The notes: generated by a model not told the origin, from the letters alone. A DNA stretch of 64,000 nucleotides from Athripsodes cinereus (GCA_947579605.1 OX388325.1:5327572-5391571), one strand, 5' to 3'; shown: positions 1 through 12,097, counted from the first letter of the stretch. A program made the numbers and translations.

Positions 1-357
1 TTATTTAAGGAATAAAAAAAGTTTCCAATTAATAATTAATTGGTAAATAGGTTCAATATTATATTGATATCAATTCAACCAGTTCATATATAAATAAAAA
101 AAGAGGATAAGTAATAACAAAAAATATTTTTCATTTTTTTTTAATATCACAAAAAATCAAATACAATAAATTAACTCTACTTATTTATTTTACAATGCTA
201 TAATTACTTAATCTACCATTTATTAATTATTTACAGTAATCTTACTTATAACATAAAAAATATTAGATACCATATTATACACATTAGAAATACCATTAAA
301 CTAATTATTAAAAGTCTAATTTATAAATTAATCTATCTTATAATATATAAATCAAAT

Positions 358-2322
358 CTAGAAGTGAGGCAAAGAATCATAAAATGGATGATGGTCCTTA
401 TCCATTACCATCTTCAGTTCCTCTAAATTTTTGAATTTTGCTGCGCTGATAGGAATCGGACCATCATACAATTTTTGGGGTATAAAATAACCGGGCTTAC
501 GATGCTGCTGAAGTATGCTCCAATCTTTTTTCATATCTATTTTAAACCAGATATCACCAGATGGAGCATACTTCAGTGCTCTAATATCTGTGACAACAGG
601 ATCTCCCACTTTTTTTCCAGGTCTTAACGATGGCAGGTTTGTCGGATTGGCCTCATAATTAAGGAAAAAATCATGGTGAACATTTCTGACTACATAGGGG
701 TGCTTTGGCCTCGCCATCTGCATTCTCGCTATGTAGTCAGATGGCGAATAGATGGGAGGCTTAAAATAATGCTCTAAAACAGAGTGCACATTATCAGCCT
801 CCAAACATCGTATGCCCTTTCTCCAGGATAATTTGCTCAATTATTAAGCCTTTTTCCTTTGCAACATCGCTAAGAGCACTGGCCAACACTCTATTTCTAT
901 TTTGGTAGTTGCAACCATCTGAAATAATAATAATTTTTTTGAAATTTTGGAGGCCCCTGAGATAATCAATGATGCAAGACGTGAATTCATTGGATGTTAC
1001 ACCTCCATTGGCTTCATGCCAAGTATAGAGGGTAACATCCGCATTGTTCAGAGCGTATATAGTGAAGTTGTGCATCTGCAGTTTTTGTTTGTAGTAAACA
1101 GCAGATGCTAACAACTTTGGGCACAATAATACGCTCTGTAGGTCCATTGTTATCACGTGCGTGTCATCATTGGCAGACTCTTTTGCTTCTTTTTTAGCCT
1201 TACAGGCCTCCTCATTTCGTGTCAAATGAGCTTCTAATTCATCTTAACTTATCATCGCATATTTATATGATAAACACGTATCACACTGATTTTTGCGAGG
1301 CCTGTGGATTGACACTTTTTCCTGCCTCACTACCCTTTCAAAAAGATTCCTGCCCACAGTGGGCAGGGACTCACTCACACACCATTCATTACATACAGTC
1401 AACATGTGAGTGAAGGACAAAAAAGTTGAATCCACAAACCTCATTTTGGAATTGGCCCTGCAGTAATGGCTGGGAACTTTGGGAAGTAGGTCTAACCATC
1501 TCTTAATATTTGAATCTTTTTTGATAGTTTTAAGAGATGGTTTTACCGGGGGTATATTCTCCTTTTGTTCTTGGTCACTCCTCAAAGTCCATTTTGCATA
1601 CAAACTTACAGTTGTGCCCGAAGTATTGACAAACATTTTCCGGCAAACTTTATTTACTTTACTCGCCGGAAATTGTTGGCAAATAAATATTGTGGGCAAA
1701 TTGTTTCTTTATCGAAACACCGGGACGACGTCTTCTGATTTTTCTTGGTATGACAAGTGCCATAACATATGCCTTTTTTTCATCCCACGTGAACGACCAA
1801 ATTTTTTTAAAGACATGGGCACGATCCTCATCGCTGAAGGCGCTGCAACAATAAGTATTATTATTAAATACTTTTGGATCGTGCCCACATCTTTCCTTGA
1901 TGGACTTTGCAGGTTTGACCTTCTCTTGTACATACTTAGAATTCTTTCCCCAGAGACCTACATATTTTATTTTTTGTGTCACGCGGTCATCATATAGTTC
2001 GCTAGATAACATGAATACACCAGTCATTGGACACAAAACTCTATCATTATTATCAGTTTCTGAATGGAAACTACTACTGGGAGATTCTGTTTCTTTTACA
2101 GATATGAATTTCCCGGTCACTGGCCAAAGTATCAGTGAACTCCCTTGTGCGCTATCATCCACATGTTCCTCCACATCCACATGTTCATCCACATTCACAA
2201 CGCTTATGAACTGCCCGGTGATCGGACAAAGCGTTTTTTCTTGTTCTACCATCTCCATGGCTTCACTTCTCCTAGCTTCGTTGGCTAGATGCACCATCAT
2301 ACTTGTTCTTTTACTACACATT
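358..2322 (-). pseudogene. DUF7869-type protein gene, copy A, broken
   Basis: Unnamed insect repeat-associated family that I recall as DUF7869; function unproven. The segment at 1659-2322 opens after a splice acceptor (TATTTCAG, ends 2323) and holds three copies of a short motif of the form (C/W)P-x-TG-x-F near residues 32, 67 and 99. Downstream comes a C-x2-C pair (CDTC), then an RNase-H-like core: MDLQS, a W-H-E box, ISDGCNYQNRN and ADNVHS. Those acidic residues could form a D-D-D/E triad like that of DDE transposases (inference). Breaks: a frameshift near 1690, an in-frame TAA at 1244-1246, and a frameshift near 805. The frames otherwise join cleanly, so the gene was probably intact recently. 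Three related copies lie at 19.8, 21.9 and 27.4 kb, which suggests a mobile or transposon-captured gene. Confidence 0.7.
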
Positions 2323-2585
2323 CTGAAATAAAAGACAATATTTGTTGAATTTTGTTGGTATTTATTTTGAAAAACTCCATATTTATCAAATTAATAATAT
2401 GTTATTATATGGTTTTTTATGTGTAAAACAATATAATAATTTATTATTTGATGAACAATATTCGTATCAAAGTCAATAATTATCTAAAATTTTAGTGAAA
2501 AGAATAAGCTGGTGAATGTGGACAACAATAATTATAATATTTTAAAGCTCATATGAATAAATATTATGTGAGTTCGTATAAATAC

Positions 2586-2662
2586 CTGCTGCAATTAATG
2601 TAGTTAATAGCCTCAGTCATATTTAAGATTATGAATTGATGAAGATCAGGCAACCAAACAAT
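2586..2662 (-). other. Candidate 5' coding exon of DUF7869 copy A (exon copy 1)
   Basis: The minus strand shows a pyrimidine tract with acceptor GTTGCAG and a donor CAG/GTATTT bounding 77 nt. The exon is open throughout and contains an ATG (MTEAIN...). Spliced to the acceptor at 2323 it reads in frame into the main exon through a split AG/A codon. The probable start codon is therefore here rather than at 2321. Confidence 0.5.
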
Positions 2663-3043
2663 CTGCAACAAAAGAAAAAACATATTAATCAACAAATTAA
2701 TAATACTTTTAGAGATACAGAAGCCATGACAAGAGCATTGAATTGTATTATTTATAACTTTAAAGTTTAGTAACTTTCGAAGGTACTGATTTTAGACAAC
2801 TATAAGGTTATTGTACTGTTTGCTCCCTCGAAGATCACTGGCTCTGGCTCACACCAAACAGCAACTGGCTTGCTATTGCACAATACTCCAGTTCTTATAC
2901 TGTTCTGTGTCAGAGACAATGTACCTGTCAATTTACATTGACAGTCCGATGTACAATCTGTGGATAGTTTACCAAAGTGCATACACTACAGTTATTATTT
3001 TTAAGTTCGTATGAATAAATATTATGTAAGTTCGTATAAATAC

Positions 3044-3117
3044 CTGCTGTAAATGTAGTTGATAGCCTCGGTCAAATTTATGATGATGAATTTATGAAGA
3101 TCGGGCGATGAAACAAT
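3044..3117 (-). other. Exon copy 2 of the triplicated 5' exon
   Basis: Same block as 2586-2662, with acceptor GTTGTAG and donor CAG/GTATTT. It is 74 nt long, the same phase as copy 1, open, and would also join in frame to the main exon. The ATG of copy 1 is replaced by a leucine codon, so alone it could not initiate. Confidence 0.45.
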
Positions 3118-3260
3118 CTACAACAGAAGAAAAAACATTAATACTTTTAGAGATACAGAAGTGGTGCCAACGGCATTGAATTGTATCATTTACAACTTAG
3201 ATTAGAAGTAAGTTATGGAAGTAGGTACTAATTTTAGTCAACTATAAGGTTATTCTTTTT

Positions 3261-3602
3261 AAGTTCATATCAATGAAATAGGAATATTATTTGAATTGGT
3301 ATAACATACCTGTCAGTAAGTTCATACCAATAAAATAGGTATATTATTTGAATTGGTATAACATACCTGTCAGTAAGTTCATACCAATAAAATAGGTATA
3401 TTATTTGAATTGGTATAACATACCTGTCAGTAAGTTCATACCAATAAAATAGGTATATTATATGAATTGGTATAACATACCTGTCAGTAAGTTCATACCA
3501 ATAAAATAGGTATATTATTTGAATTGGTATAACATACCTGTCAGTAAGTTCATACCAATAAAATAGGTATATTATTTGAATTGGTATAACATACCTGTCA
3601 GT
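3261..3602. repeat. 57-bp tandem repeat, six copies
   Basis: Unit starts at 3261, 3318, 3375, 3432, 3489 and 3546, an exact 57-bp period with very few substitutions. On the minus strand each unit contains a splice-donor-like ACAGGTATGT. Confidence 0.95.
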
Positions 3603-3666
3603 AAATTAGTAGATAGCCTTGGTCAAATTTATGATGAATTATAGGGAGATCAGGCGATGAAACAAC
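3595..3666 (-). other. Exon copy 3 of the triplicated 5' exon, decayed
   Basis: Third copy with acceptor GTTGTAG and donor ACAG/GTATGT. A small deletion shifts the frame and gives 72 nt, and the frame closes at TGA just before the donor. It directly abuts the 57-bp tandem repeat, whose unit supplies the donor. Confidence 0.4.
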
Positions 3667-4682
3667 CTACAACAGAAGAAAAAACATATTAATCAACAAA
3701 TTAATACTTTAAGAGACACAGAAGCCATGTCAACAGCATTGAATTGTATTATTTACATCTACAAACATTCAGACAACAAATTAATTAGTTGTGTGTGTCA
3801 ACATTAGAAATACAAATAGTTATAGATAAATAGTTACCTTTTAGAAATATATATTATGTTTGAATAAACTTGATTATAAAAATAGTGTCTTTTATCACTT
3901 CACAACAAACAGTGTCTATATCACGTAAAAATATTGTAATTGCTGGGAATCGTACGAAAATATCAATGGGGAACTAGAAGAATTGTTAAATTAATGATGA
4001 TTTGTAACTTTTATCACTAGAAAAGACTACAAAACACAAAAAAAACAGCTTCTTGACAAACACCAACCAGTAAACAATGCCTCTGCAAACGAAATGGCAG
4101 AGCTGTCAATGCAGCGGTCACGCAAACCCACGCTAAGCGGACATAGACAAAACTAATCATGTGATAGGGACCAAAAATGCCGTTTATTCAAAAAGAGTCA
4201 TGTGCGGTATTGTCACATGTCCCTTTTTCAATAGGCGAATATTTTGGTGCCCTCACATATTTCATTTTCTATCTCCGTGATTATTAATTTAATAAAAATA
4301 ATTTTTATTGTAGTCGATAGAGAAAAAGAAACTGAATCGAGTGGTATATATAACTCATTTTCGATAAAAAATACACATGTCTCTTTTTGAATATGTAGCG
4401 ACGATATAATATGTAAGAAAGTATCAACACAGTATTAAATAAAAAATAAGTATGAACACAATAAACCAATAAAAATAACTTGTAATTGAACAGTCAACGA
4501 TTCATACTACATAAAAAAGTTAATAAAACAATTAAAATATATAAAATGTTATAAACACTATTTAAAAAATTTAACAAAGCAATTAAAATATATAAAATGT
4601 AAGATAACTGCCAACAATCAATAAATGAAGAAATTCACAATATTATTAGTTATATAGTTATTCCACTATTGACTTTATTTAT

Positions 4683-4730
4683 TTTTGCGAGCCGGCTTTC
4701 AAGAGCTTCCGCTCTCATCGTCAGGCAAAA
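4683..4730 (-). ncRNA. Hammerhead ribozyme motif (Penelope-type)
   Basis: Read on the minus strand: TTTTGC, core CTGACGA, one extra U, stem II GAGAGC/GCTCTT with loop GGAA, core GAAA, a palindromic stem III GCCGGC, cleavage dinucleotide UC, then GCAAAA. TTTTGC pairs perfectly with GCAAAA as stem I. Every conserved hammerhead core residue is present. The very short palindromic stem III fits the minimal ribozymes reported for Penelope-like elements, which may act as dimers. An A-rich ATAAATAAA stretch follows, as at 12040. No reverse-transcriptase gene is recognisable beside it. Confidence 0.8.
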
Positions 4731-4942
4731 GTAAAGTGAAGCTTCATTACAAGTTAAGTATGTGACAAACAGAAAACAATAGGTAAAAATTAAAGAGATG
4801 TGTTGTTATCATGTATCGTCAACCATATTATAATAATTATGAGCCGCTGTGGACGGTCTTAAATCAAACATCTTCAGCATTTGCCTTTGTACGATAACGG
4901 GGAAACCACAGAAAACCCTTATCAGAGATGTATTCATTATCA

Positions 4943-5012
4943 TTATGATTTTCGCCCTCAACGCTCCTCTTGGGAGCACAGGCAGAAACTAGCCTCCTCC
5001 ATTCAGAGCGTC
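4943..5012 (-). mobile_element. LINE 3'-end coding fragment
   Basis: On the minus strand this matches the longer fragment at 44880-45060: an Arg/Trp-rich C-terminus (SEWRRLVSA...) followed by a stretch built on GAGGAGCGTTGAGGGC. Only about 70 bp remain. Confidence 0.55.
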
Positions 5013-6590
5013 TGTGGCAAAAAAATTAATTAAAAATTCAGCAGATGAATAATTTTATGTAAAAATCCACATAAGGTGAACGAGTCAAAATTAAATTTAT
5101 GATTTTTCTACTCATATTCAATTAACTATATAGTTTTTCACCCAAGAAATGATTGTCAATAAATGTGCTGTAGCATAAAATAACACCAGACCAACTCTAA
5201 CCTAACCTGCAAATCAGTCAAACTTAAAGACCTTGTGTCATGTCAAAGGCCTACGAAACAGATTCTTACTCTCCAGGTAAAAAAAACTACATATCTACAT
5301 AAAAAATAATTAAAGTTATTTTTAAATGAAAGTGCTTATATTATGCTGATTTATTATGTGTAAAACTTAAAACAGCACCAGCATCTGTCCAGTATAAAGA
5401 AGATTATAAATACAGCACCTACAACTACATTATTCCTTACTCATTAGTCCATTGAATTATTGGTGTGTCATTGGTAATGTTTGTGTTATTATATTTATGC
5501 TCTGATTGTATACTTTACGTAATTATAAGTGAAATATTTTGGTCCACAATCTGTATAATGTTACATTGCTACTGTTTTTTGTAATTGACTGTTTGTTCTT
5601 TAGAAAATAAATAACACGATACAAACCTTTAACATGTCTCTGATGAAACGTACTATGTGTAAATCTAACTGAAACAAGTTTGTACTGGGAGAACCCTTCA
5701 AACAAAATCTACATTTCATTGTGACGCCACATATAACAAATAATATCGATATTAAAAATACTGTGTCACTCAGTAATAATATGATTATTTATTTTGTTTA
5801 TCAACACAGTTTCATTATCACAATCACCGACATTATCATTTTGACATATAGCATGCCATAGAAAAAAAAATGGATGAAGATACGTGAGAGTGAAAGCTCC
5901 GCTCAGTTATACGGTTCTTTTAGGTGAGCCGAAGATCCGTAATGGTTCAATATTTTAGAGGAATGTTCACTTTCATTGGTCGCTCTGGATGGTCCTCCAA
6001 TATGAAGTGTGAATGGACGTTTCATCAATAATGATCACTAAAGCGATTACTACCCGACATAATTTTGATGAAAGATCCTTTCGCTGAGATAATCTTAAAC
6101 CAAGGTTTTTCTTATTATTTGTCTTATTCTCTATGAGTTAGCATTGAAAGTCAGGCTCAAATCGTGCTGTCGAGAATCATAATACTGTATTTTTTAAACT
6201 ATTTATTTTAATTTTTTTACGAAAGTATGTCAAACTACATACAAAATGACTGAGTATTGATATGGCAGTGAAAGCATTGGATGAACAAGTGTGAACAGAC
6301 GTCTTCACTTTCGATGAACAGGTTTGACCCTGACACTCTGGATGATCACCCGATGTGAAATAATGTGGATGTTACTTTAAAAGACTTTCATAAATATTAC
6401 GACGAACTGCACATAGAAATGTATTAAAATAGCTTATCTTCTAGGCGGTGTTCTGTTTCAATGTTTGTGATGATTTTGGTCAACCTAGGTTTATCTTTTT
6501 ATCGTAATTAGATTTGAAATACCAGATAATGTTAAGCAAGTATTGTGTGTTTTTTTTTTAATTTTATCTTAAGCAAGTAGATCTAGAGAT
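5013..6590. other. AT-rich stretch with no recognised gene
   Basis: No reading frame with a recognisable motif on either strand. Two loosely similar blocks near 5930-6010 and 6270-6350 (both with GTTCACTTTC/GTCTTCACTTTCG and CTCTGGATG words) may be a decayed duplication. Confidence 0.5.
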
Positions 6591-6601
6591 TATGTTCGAA
6601 C

Positions 6602-6880
6602 CAGCGTGACCAGATTTGGTAGTTTTCGAGGATTAACAACAATGTTTAGTAGTTTTAAATTCTTTGGTAGATTTTGGTATTTTAATGAACCCAAAATAGC
6701 TTGGTCGGTAATCGTTAGATAAAGTATCGGGTATTCGGTAAAAGTACCCGATACTAAATGATTCGAATAATAATATTCTTTAAGAAAACCGAGATTTCGA
6801 AATATTTAAAATTCATAATTATCTAGTAGTTTTTAACATCCACAAGCAGTAATTTTGTAAAATAAAATCTGGTCACACTG
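6602..6880. mobile_element. hAT-like MITE with TSD
   Basis: Ends are inverted CAGYGTGACCAGATTT. It is flanked by an 8-bp near-duplicate, GTTCGAAC (6594-6601) and ATTCGAAC (6881-6888). An 8-bp TSD and a CAG terminus fit hAT. No coding sequence; the interior shares the GGTATTCGGTAAAAGTACC block with the element at 7154. Confidence 0.75.
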
Positions 6881-7153
6881 ATTCGAACTCCTATAAATCA
6901 AGGGCTGATTTGGAACTCAAGGTATTGTTCCATATTTAATGTGACAAGTAGCTGGTTTGCGATATTTCTTCATTTTTAAATATTCTCGCTAGTGAGCAAC
7001 GTCGTTTTGATAGAATTTCCTCAGAAATTTCCATTTTTTGTTTAGTAATGTAGGTAATCTTTGATAATGTCGAGGTAATAATTTTGTATGATAGGTACAA
7101 AAATATTGACCTGTCTTTTCAATATAAGTTTGTGTCCAGTAACAGGTAGGTAC

Positions 7154-7444
7154 TAGTGATGTAACGAATATTCGTATTCGCAGATTTCAAAGTATTCGCA
7201 AAAAAATATGCGAATGTTTTTTGGTAATAAAGTATCGGATATTCGGTAAAAGTACCGGATACTTACCCGTTACAATGCAGTGCAGGAAATACTCTTGGAC
7301 AAAACCGAGGAGTTTTTGAAATATTTTAAATTCCTATACCATTTTGAAAATTCGGCGACGGGGGGGGGGGGGGGTAGAAATTTTAATGTTTGAGCAATTG
7401 CAGAAATTTAAGCAAGTCAATATCAAACATTCGTTACATCACAA
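7154..7444. mobile_element. hAT-like MITE with perfect 8-bp TSD
   Basis: TSD GTAGGTAC at 7146-7153 and 7445-7452. Termini TAGTGATGTAACGAAT and the complement of TTGTGATGTAACGAAT. Non-coding, 291 bp. The interior carries a G homopolymer near 7361 and a block that recurs, inverted, at 58240-58400 and 63480-63720. Confidence 0.85.
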
Positions 7445-8054
7445 GTAGGTACCCATTAATTAATAATTATTAACATACCCACCCTTGTAACAATATACTG
7501 CACAGATAGATCGAAGCATCCAGCAAATTCATCAGAGAACTCAGTTGATATTCTTTTCCACATTTCTCTGATACAGGTTATCATTTTGTTTAAGGTCTTC
7601 CTGTTGTTTTTATTAATTTTTTAATGGAGTTGGAGGATTAATTGTGTCACTGAGTTTCAAAATCCGTTATAACACATTTTTGTGATTTGGAGAAATTCCA
7701 TAAAAACTATTATACAAGTATTAAACGTTCCTACTACTTTCCTGAAGTTAAACAAGTTTGTTAATTATAAGATTGTTACAACAGTGCAATTTTAAAATCA
7801 ATTTTGCTTTTGAATAAACTGAACTGTTCATTTTTATACATAAAAATAACTCCTATTGGTCCGTTTAGTTACAAAGGATATTAAAAGACACATAAAGAAA
7901 TATAGCGGGATTCTTTTCTCATTTTATTTTAATTTTTTGTACAAATGGTGAGTGTTTTGATAGAAAAAAATTCTAAGGTTATAGAATATTTAATTACGAA
8001 TCCAAGGACATACTACAACTCAATTTTTGTGAAAATGTGTTATAGCAGATTTCG

Positions 8055-8170
8055 AAACTCGGTCATACATATTAACGATTACATGAAAATTCTTCGAAAT
8101 ACAATTGTTCGAAATATTATTATTCGATTTATTAGCAAATCTTCGAATAACATTTGTTCGACTATCAATA
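8055..8170. repeat. Cluster of degenerate TTCGAA-AATTGT words (arm 1)
   Basis: Short words such as TTCGAAATA, TTGTTCGAA and CTTCGAATAA recur every 15-25 bp. The same vocabulary, mostly inverted, fills 8860-9030. Confidence 0.5.
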
Positions 8171-8175
8171 ATTAT

Positions 8176-8430
8176 CTATCTATCTATACCATCACGGCAT
8201 ATCCCACAAGTGGGGTAGCCAGCAGACCAGCTGCATATGATAAACATGCAAGCTGTCCTCTTTGTGCCAACATACAATCAAGACATTCAGGATGGGTGGC
8301 AAACCTCAACGCTGAATTTAAGATGTAAAATGTCTTATTTTTTCGAACACCTGCCTTTTACAGGACACTCGAAAACTTACGAGAAAGAGTGGGAGACCAA
8401 TTCTTTACCGGGTGCTCCACGGGATCATTA
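8176..8430. repeat. Non-autonomous retroelement-like repeat, copy 1
   Basis: Starts at a CTATCTATCTA microsatellite, then a tail block CATATCCCACAAGTGGGG, and ends with CCGGGTGCTCCACGGGA. A second copy at 13838-14070 matches over about 230 bp. It contains the hairpin module at 8340-8375. The frame at 7945-8328 runs across it by chance. Confidence 0.8.
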
Positions 8431-8859
8431 ATTATTCATATCAATAACATAGTCATATCAATAATTATTCGAATTACAATTAATGGAAAGTGAATTGTTC
8501 GACTAACATTTGATAGAAAACCACATTCTTCAAACTTTTTTATATTAATCTAAATTAATTTTATTTTGATGTTCAGAAGCAGATCATATTGACACGATTA
8601 TATTACGTTTCATATCAAACCCCAGTCATACCTCATCCAACTGTGGACGAGTTCATAAAGAACAAATTTTATTTTAGTTTCTTAAGAAAATGAGGCAATT
8701 GTGTTAATACCTAATTATAAATATATTTAAATTATTTTTCCAAACGTTTGACACTATTTAAATAAATCGATTGCTAACTGAGTCGTATTATATAATATTA
8801 CTTCGCTAAGCGAGTCACTTTTCGCCGAAAATAGGAGCAATATTATCTGTCTTGATAAT

Positions 8860-9030
8860 AAAAATTCGAAGAATTGTGTTTCGGATAATTGTTGTTACCA
8901 ATATAACGTATGAAAATTCGAACAATTGTGTTTTCTGATAATTGTGGATTCGAATAATTGTCATTCGAAAAAAAGTGAATTCGTACAAATGTTTTTTCGA
9001 AGAATTGTCAATTCGAATAATTTTCCTGTC
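8860..9030. repeat. Cluster of degenerate TTCGAA-AATTGT words (arm 2)
   Basis: Repeated ATTCGAA(n)AATTGT words at about 20-25 bp spacing. Together with 8055-8170 this may be the two arms of an old inverted-repeat element enclosing the retroelement tail at 8176-8430, but no ends or TSD could be fixed. Confidence 0.45.
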
Positions 9031-9039
9031 ACCCATATT

Positions 9040-10187
9040 AACACAGCTGGTTAATTAAGTATTTTTTATATCATCCCTACACTCAAGTTTATCACTTTTA
9101 ACAAGTTTTTTATCCACTCATGGAGTCCTTTTCTGAAGAGGCCATGTAGATCATAGAGTATAATAATATTATATTAAAAATATAGATTAAAAAAATTTAT
9201 AAGTAAAAAATACTTTAGAGTTTTAAAATTCTTTATTCACCAGTTACATATGTTTCGGGTTACAGGCCCATATTCATACATCCAAAATCCAAAAATCAGT
9301 GAAAAATATAATGGTTTAATGCACAAAAGACACATGTGAAGGGCTTGGGGCATTAACACTGTATGCCACCTTATTCTTATTTTGAGATAATTGAGTTTGA
9401 AGTTTATTTTAATTCCACAAATCATACAAAAAGACGAATATAAATATTGTATGTCCATTAATTTCCATAATTACATATAGGTACTTATTAATGTCATTTA
9501 TAGAAATTGAAAAAAAATAATTAAAAAGGTCATATTTTGAGAAAACTGTGGCTTATAGTGTTATTGCTGCAAATATTTTTGTAAAAAATAAGCTTCTTGT
9601 ATACTCAAACATCTCCTTTGTTTACATCAACACAGTGCATGAGACTTTAACATCTTAATCAAGCATTATAATAGACAACAAACACAAACAAACTTGTTGT
9701 GTACAACATGCCTTTATATACTATAGGAATACATTTTATTTTTATTTATTTATTAATCAATAGACGGCGTAAGCCTTTATACAATACATAATAATACATA
9801 ATAACAATTCTAATAGTTAACAAAATTAATAATAATAATATTTGGCTAGTACAACTATGAGTGCGGCCAGGTACCCAAGCCCACAATACTGGTCACGGCC
9901 CGCTGTGAATCTATATCAATATGTATACATAGCGTGTATGTATGTATAAGTGCATAGATTATAATGGCCCTATAGTCTTAAACACACGGTGTCAACTGTG
10001 GTATACGGTGCAGTGCACACTATAACCTGATCATACGACATTTCGCATTAAGTGCGGTTGAACTGCCAATGCGGTCATAATTTGTAAATCAATACAAACT
10101 TAAAAGAAATAGGTACATATTAGTGTCTAGTAATAAAACATATTAGTGTCTAGTAATAAAACACTCCAATAAAAATATTTTTTACAG
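9040..10187. other. AT-rich interval without a recognised gene
   Basis: No coding motif was seen. Around 9735-9800 a TTTATTTATTTATT stretch followed by AATCAATAGACGG resembles the tail of a minus-strand LINE. A 24-bp unit (TATTAGTGTCTAGTAATAAA...) is duplicated at 10118-10163. Confidence 0.4.
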
Positions 10188-11159
10188 ATACTGCTGGCTT
10201 TATCATTTTATGCAACAGGAAGCTATCAACGTCTTGTGGGCAGAGCTCATAACATCATAATGTCGCAGCAAACTGTCTCAAAGTGCGTCAGAGAGGTCAC
10301 AGAGGCTTTGAACAATGTTATTATTTTGAATAGGAACATCCCTTTCCCAAACACGTCCCAAAAAAGGAATGCAATAAAAAAAAGTAAGAATTCTTTTTCA
10401 TGGTTTATATTCTGTTTAAACTAAATAATATTTTTTAAATTAATAATATTCAAATATATAATTATAGGTTTTACGAAAAGTACAAGATTCCTGGGGTGAT
10501 TGGGTGCGTTGACGGAACACACGTTGCATTGGTTCGACCATCACAACACGAGGAGCAGTATTTTAACAGAAAGCATTATCATTCTAAGAATGTGCAAATA
10601 GTATGTACAAACATATTTATTCATTTATTTCACAGAGAAAATATTTTTAAAAGAAAAAAATAAACACATTGATCTGGTCAGGCCGATTAATTAAAAGTGT
10701 TTTCAGCTTGCACATTAAAACAAAATTATGCAAAAAAGTAAATGTTAGGGTAAAAAATAAACTAATAGCACCCATTCAATGCAAGTCCAGTAAACCAGAC
10801 TCACATAAAACATGTATATCCATTACTTTAGACAATATTTTAAAGCGTAAATGAATTTATTTCAATACAAAACCCTCTAGATTGTACTTGTCATGATGCG
10901 TTAACTCAGGTTTTACATTTTTGCTAAAATATTTTACATCAGTATCATATTAAGTGGGGTCTTTGAAAGTAAACTAAAAGAAGAGAGATATATATCATGC
11001 AACACTGTATGCATAATATTGTCTATTTCAGATTTGTGATTATGATTTAAATATCATAAGCATCGATGCATCTTTTGGTGGAGCTACACACGACTCCTTC
11101 ATTTTCAATCAGCAACCTGTAAAGCGACATCTAATGGACCTTGTAAACAAAGGTGAAAC

Positions 11160-11972
11160 TGTGCATCTGTTGTGTAATTTAATCGTAGAAAATATCCAAA
11201 TTTTAATAAAAATCTATAATTCATTGCTACGTCTCGTCATCCATCATCACAAAAAACGGCAGCTTTTCATTCAATGTTTCACAGATTAACATCTATACCA
11301 TTATCAAAAGTAAATTTTAATAAAGAACTTCAAACCATAATACAAATAGCCAAAGATAATGGCTATAAAGAAAACGATATTCTAAATATTCTACATCAAA
11401 AAGAGAAATTAAAAACAATATGCAAATATATATATCCACATGTAAAACAATCAAAATCTGACAACAAACCATGTAAGAAAATATTATTTATGGGTAATCT
11501 AACATATTTTGATAATATGAAAGCTTGTAGGAACGTGAACTTCAACCCTGCTTATTATACCGACAATAACATAAGGAGACATATATTTAATTACAAGACC
11601 AAATTAGATAATAGCGGAGTATATAAAATTATTTGTAATGACTGTGATAATTATTATATTGGACAATCGGGCAGAAAAATTAAAAATAGAATTAAAGAAC
11701 ACATGTTAGCATTAAGAAGCAATAAAGTTATGTCAGAAATAGCGGATCACTGCATAGAATATGACCACAACTTCGACTTTAATAGTGTGAGCCTAGTTCA
11801 TAAATGTAGTTTAAAAATTAATTTATTAGAATATATTACGATTCAAAAGTGTAAAAGTATGAAGCAAAATAAAGTGACCAACATTCAAGTACCCCCCTTA
11901 AATCCCCACTCACACAACTTCTCACCACCACCTCTAATCCCCTCACCACATAATCCACTTGTTAGTTTGTAA
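11160..11972 (+). pseudogene. Penelope-like element: reverse transcriptase tail and GIY-YIG endonuclease
   Basis: Penelope-like retroelements encode a reverse transcriptase joined to a GIY-YIG endonuclease. The frame is open from about 11220 to 11972. It begins in the RT C-terminal region (TSRHPSSQKTAAFHSM), then a linker, then the GIY-YIG core: GVYKIICNDCDNYYIGQSGR with a catalytic-type Arg (KNRIKEH), near residues 114-140 of the 232-residue frame from 11274. The 5' part (RT palm, VDD-type motif) is missing, and an in-frame TAA sits at 11217, so the element is 5'-truncated. It lies inside intron 3 of the HARBI1-like gene in the same orientation, and is followed after about 30 bp by a hammerhead motif. 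Confidence 0.85.
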
Positions 11973-12000
11973 GTTTGTTTTTGTTTTGTTCTCAAGTATA

Positions 12001-12040
12001 AGGCACTGAAGATGGACTAAGTCCGAAAGGCCTCTGCCAT
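12001..12040 (+). ncRNA. Hammerhead ribozyme motif at the 3' end of the Penelope-like element
   Basis: Stem I GGCA (12002-12005) pairs with TGCC (12035-12038). Core CTGAAGA at 12006-12012, one extra U, stem II GGAC/GTCC with a TAA loop, GAAA at 12025-12028, palindromic AGGCCT forming stem III, cleavage expected after the C at 12034. The layout is identical to 4683-4730, including the extra U after the first core block. Confidence 0.85.
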
Positions 12041-12041
12041 A

Positions 12042-12097
12042 AATAAATATAGTGAAAGTAAACAGTGTTTATGTTGTTTTTATAATTTTATATACTA
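12042..12097 (+). repeat. Penelope 3'-end direct repeat, left copy
   Basis: ATAAATATAGTGAAAGTAAA followed by a GTTGTTTTTATAATTTTATA block. The same about 55 bp recurs at 12425-12478 after the piggyBac fragment. Confidence 0.7.

Noticed and set aside
1219..1997. Plus-strand frames opposite DUF7869 copy A
   Set aside because: They are antisense to a frame with recognisable family motifs and have none of their own.
7945..8328. 127-residue frame
   Set aside because: It runs from TTCGAA-rich repeat DNA into the retroelement tail, so it is chance.
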